A stretch of 64,000 nt of DNA. Origin: Lachnospiraceae bacterium (GTDB lineage Bacteria; Bacillota; Clostridia; Lachnospirales; Lachnospiraceae). Positions 62,493-64,000 of this stretch are shown one piece after another; the stretch's first letter is position 1, and each line of letters begins with the position of its first letter. The translations under genes and the position numbers were made by a program. The stretch covers positions 62,001-126,000 of the forward strand of contig CABJAM010000008.1 in NCBI GenBank assembly GCA_902363555.1. Reading direction: 5' to 3'. A model generated the notes under the pieces. That model saw only the letters and a program-made list of their open reading frames with translations, was not told where the DNA came from and ran no database searches.

Positions 62493-64000
62493 TCACTGCC
62501 GGCTTTCCAAAAACGTCAGCTCGTGCTGAGCCTTCTCATCATCGGGATATTTCTCAACGAAAGCCTTCATCTTCTCATATGCCGTCGTCCAATCCGCCAT
62601 AAATTCATAAACCACAGCTTCATTGTACATTAGCTGACGGTCCACCAGACGGTCATTGATCGCCAGGCCCGAAGCAAAGGCAGCGGCGGCCTCCTCATAT
62701 TTGGAAAGCTCCATCAGGCACAGGCCATACTGATTGTAAGCTGTGGCGTTGGTCTTATCCACAGCGATAAAGCTCTCATACTGCGTTTGTGCTCCCGCAT
62801 AATCATTCTGCCGGATCAGAGATTCCGCAAGGCCCAGATAAGCGCCATTATAGCCCCTTTCAAGTGCGGTGTTAAACGCCTGCTCCGCTTTACTATAATC
62901 CTGCATATACATATACACGATGCCAAGGTTGGAATAGTCCTCCCCGGTCTTACCACCAAGATTGATGGCCTCATCCAGGGTCGCCCTGGCATCCTCCTCC
63001 TTGCCCTGTGCCATAAGTACCTCGTACAGAGCCAGATAGGTTTTGTAATTTTTCTTGCTCATGGAAATGGCCGTCTCCAAATCGGATTCAGCTTTTGTGT
63101 TGTCGCCCACTCTCTGGTAGGCCAGCCCACGGAGCATATAGGCGTTGGCATCCGCCTGGTGTTCAATGATCTGCGTGTAGCTGAGCACTGCACCCACAGC
63201 GTCGCCGGACCTGTCCTGAGCTTCCGCAAGATAGTACAAAATATCGATTTCCGCCTCACCATATGTACCTCCGCCATATTCCAAGGCTTCGGTCAGCAAT
63301 TCCTGCGCTTTTGTATAGTGCCCCTGATACAGATATACAATTCCGGAACCTCTTTTGGCTCTCTGGAGCAATTCGCCCCGCTTTGTATTTTTTACCGCAT
63401 CGTCAAAAGCCTTAAGTGCATCGTCATATTGGCTGAGGGCAATATAGGCCATGCCCAGATTCGTATTATATTCCGAATTGTGTGAATCATAGGACAGAGC
63501 TTTTTGATACATGGTAACGGCGCTCGCATATTCACCGTTTCGATAATAGCGGTTACCCTTTTTATTACTCTGGGTACCCGCGCCATAATTTGTGATTAAA
63601 AATACTGAACCCGCAATAACGGCAAAAACCAAAACCACAGCCATGATTTTTGCCGGAAGAGATACGCGCTTTTTATGGCCGGCATTTTTCATCCGGCGTT
63701 TTTTATCGTCCTCCTCAAACTCCCTGGAAAGCTGGCTGGCCGTGGATGGGCGCTGCATCCGTGCACGCTGCCTGCTCTGTGAAGTCTGACTGCTGTGCGA
63801 ACGCCCGCCGTTTTCTGCTGTCTCACTGTACCGTGGCCGCCGGGCGTTACCTTCCGGCTCACTATACCGTGACCGCCGGCTGCTATCTGCCGCCTCACCA
63901 CTGCGCGACCGTCCGCCATTCTCGGACGAAACCCGCTGCTTATTCCCGGCCGCCGCCCCGTTGCTTTTTAAGGAGGCCGCTTTCATGCGGGCGGAGGATG
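62493..64000 (-). CDS. Membrane-anchored TPR-repeat protein (5' end outside the window)
   Basis: The frame is open to the edge, so the true start is probably upstream of base 64000; an internal ATG at 63986 has no ribosome binding site. From that ATG: a basic, Ser/Arg-rich N-terminus with four 12-residue repeats (25-72), one membrane helix (about 110-135, KIMAVVLVFAVIAGSVFLI), then eight to nine tetratricopeptide repeats (YYRNGEYASAVTMYQKALSYD, NLGMAYIALSQYDDALKAFDDAV and so on) facing the outside. A scaffold for protein-protein interaction; no partner is visible. It reads toward hflX and may share its transcript. Confidence 0.87.
   Translation of the reverse strand, partial: SSARMKAASLKSNGAAAGNKQRVSSENGGRSRSGEAADSSRRSRYSEPEGNARRPRYSETAENGGRSHSSQTSQSRQRARMQRPSTASQLSREFEEDDKKRRMKNAGHKKRVSLPAKIMAVVLVFAVIAGSVFLITNYGAGTQSNKKGNRYYRNGEYASAVTMYQKALSYDSHNSEYNTNLGMAYIALSQYDDALKAFDDAVKNTKRGELLQRAKRGSGIVYLYQGHYTKAQELLTEALEYGGGTYGEAEIDILYYLAEAQDRSGDAVGAVLSYTQIIEHQADANAYMLRGLAYQRVGDNTKAESDLETAISMSKKNYKTYLALYEVLMAQGKEEDARATLDEAINLGGKTGEDYSNLGIVYMYMQDYSKAEQAFNTALERGYNGAYLGLAESLIRQNDYAGAQTQYESFIAVDKTNATAYNQYGLCLMELSKYEEAAAAFASGLAINDRLVDRQLMYNEAVVYEFMADWTTAYEKMKAFVEKYPDDEKAQHELTFLESRQ
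63771..63914 (-). repeat. 36-bp in-frame tandem repeat, four degenerate units
   Basis: Four 36-bp units encode 12-residue blocks beginning G/R-R-S/P-R/H. The middle two are closest (CGGCGGNCACGGTAYAGTGA at their heads). They lie in the cytoplasmic, disordered N-terminus of the TPR protein. Confidence 0.75.

Overview
The window looks like a chromosomal segment of a low-to-mid GC Firmicute of the class Clostridia, most likely a gut Lachnospiraceae-type anaerobe. The evidence is YesM/YesN-controlled CUT1 sugar transporters without their own ATPase, a class 1B dihydroorotate dehydrogenase with its PyrK subunit, a BceRS-BceAB antimicrobial-peptide module, strong AGGAGG ribosome binding sites with frequent TTG/GTG starts, and several plant-glycan hydrolases. 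No rRNA, CRISPR array, insertion sequence or integrase was seen.

Layout. 1-3 kb: comM-dprA-topA (topA runs off the left edge). 3-14.3 kb: one minus-strand locus reading sensor kinase, response regulator, lipoprotein binding protein, two permeases, a two-domain hydrolase and an MFS transporter. 14.4-18 kb: dtd, then pyrC-pyrK-pyrD. 18.3-19.9 kb: tRNA-Gly followed by an AT-rich patch of three small XRE regulators and an orphan RelB/DinJ-like antitoxin. 19.9-28.9 kb: GH5 glucanase, D-2-hydroxyacid dehydrogenase, short UvrA paralogue, TrmB-type regulator with a diaminopimelate decarboxylase-like enzyme and an orphan EutH, and a MarR regulator with a Cys/His-rich N-terminus. 29-36 kb: GH39 and apiosidase-like hydrolases under an AraC regulator, an AAA/PD-(D/E)XK protein, and a LacI regulator. 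36.6-37.7 kb: a tandem pair of PhzA/PhzB-like proteins. 37.8-50.4 kb: a tightly packed six-gene operon of very large uncharacterised proteins. 50.8-64 kb: ilvE, bceRSAB-like genes, folA/thyA, pepT, a RelA/SpoT-domain alarmone synthetase, hflX, and a membrane-anchored TPR protein that continues past the right edge.

The most novel part is the six-gene operon at 37.8-50.4 kb. It encodes a nitrilase-superfamily protein with an extra N-terminal helical domain, a 1129-residue DUF6603-like protein, two large proteins of families I recognise only as uncharacterised, a beta-propeller-like protein and a small terminal protein. All are predicted to be cytoplasmic and translationally coupled, and transcription probably starts from a regulated promoter at about 50.48 kb. 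Two families of intergenic hairpin/repeat elements recur across the window, and four genes carry in-frame tandem repeats, including five 33-bp units inside the ATP-binding domain of a histidine kinase.

Start codons were chosen from ribosome binding sites where these clearly favoured one. All family names come from reading motifs by eye, and no database search was possible.
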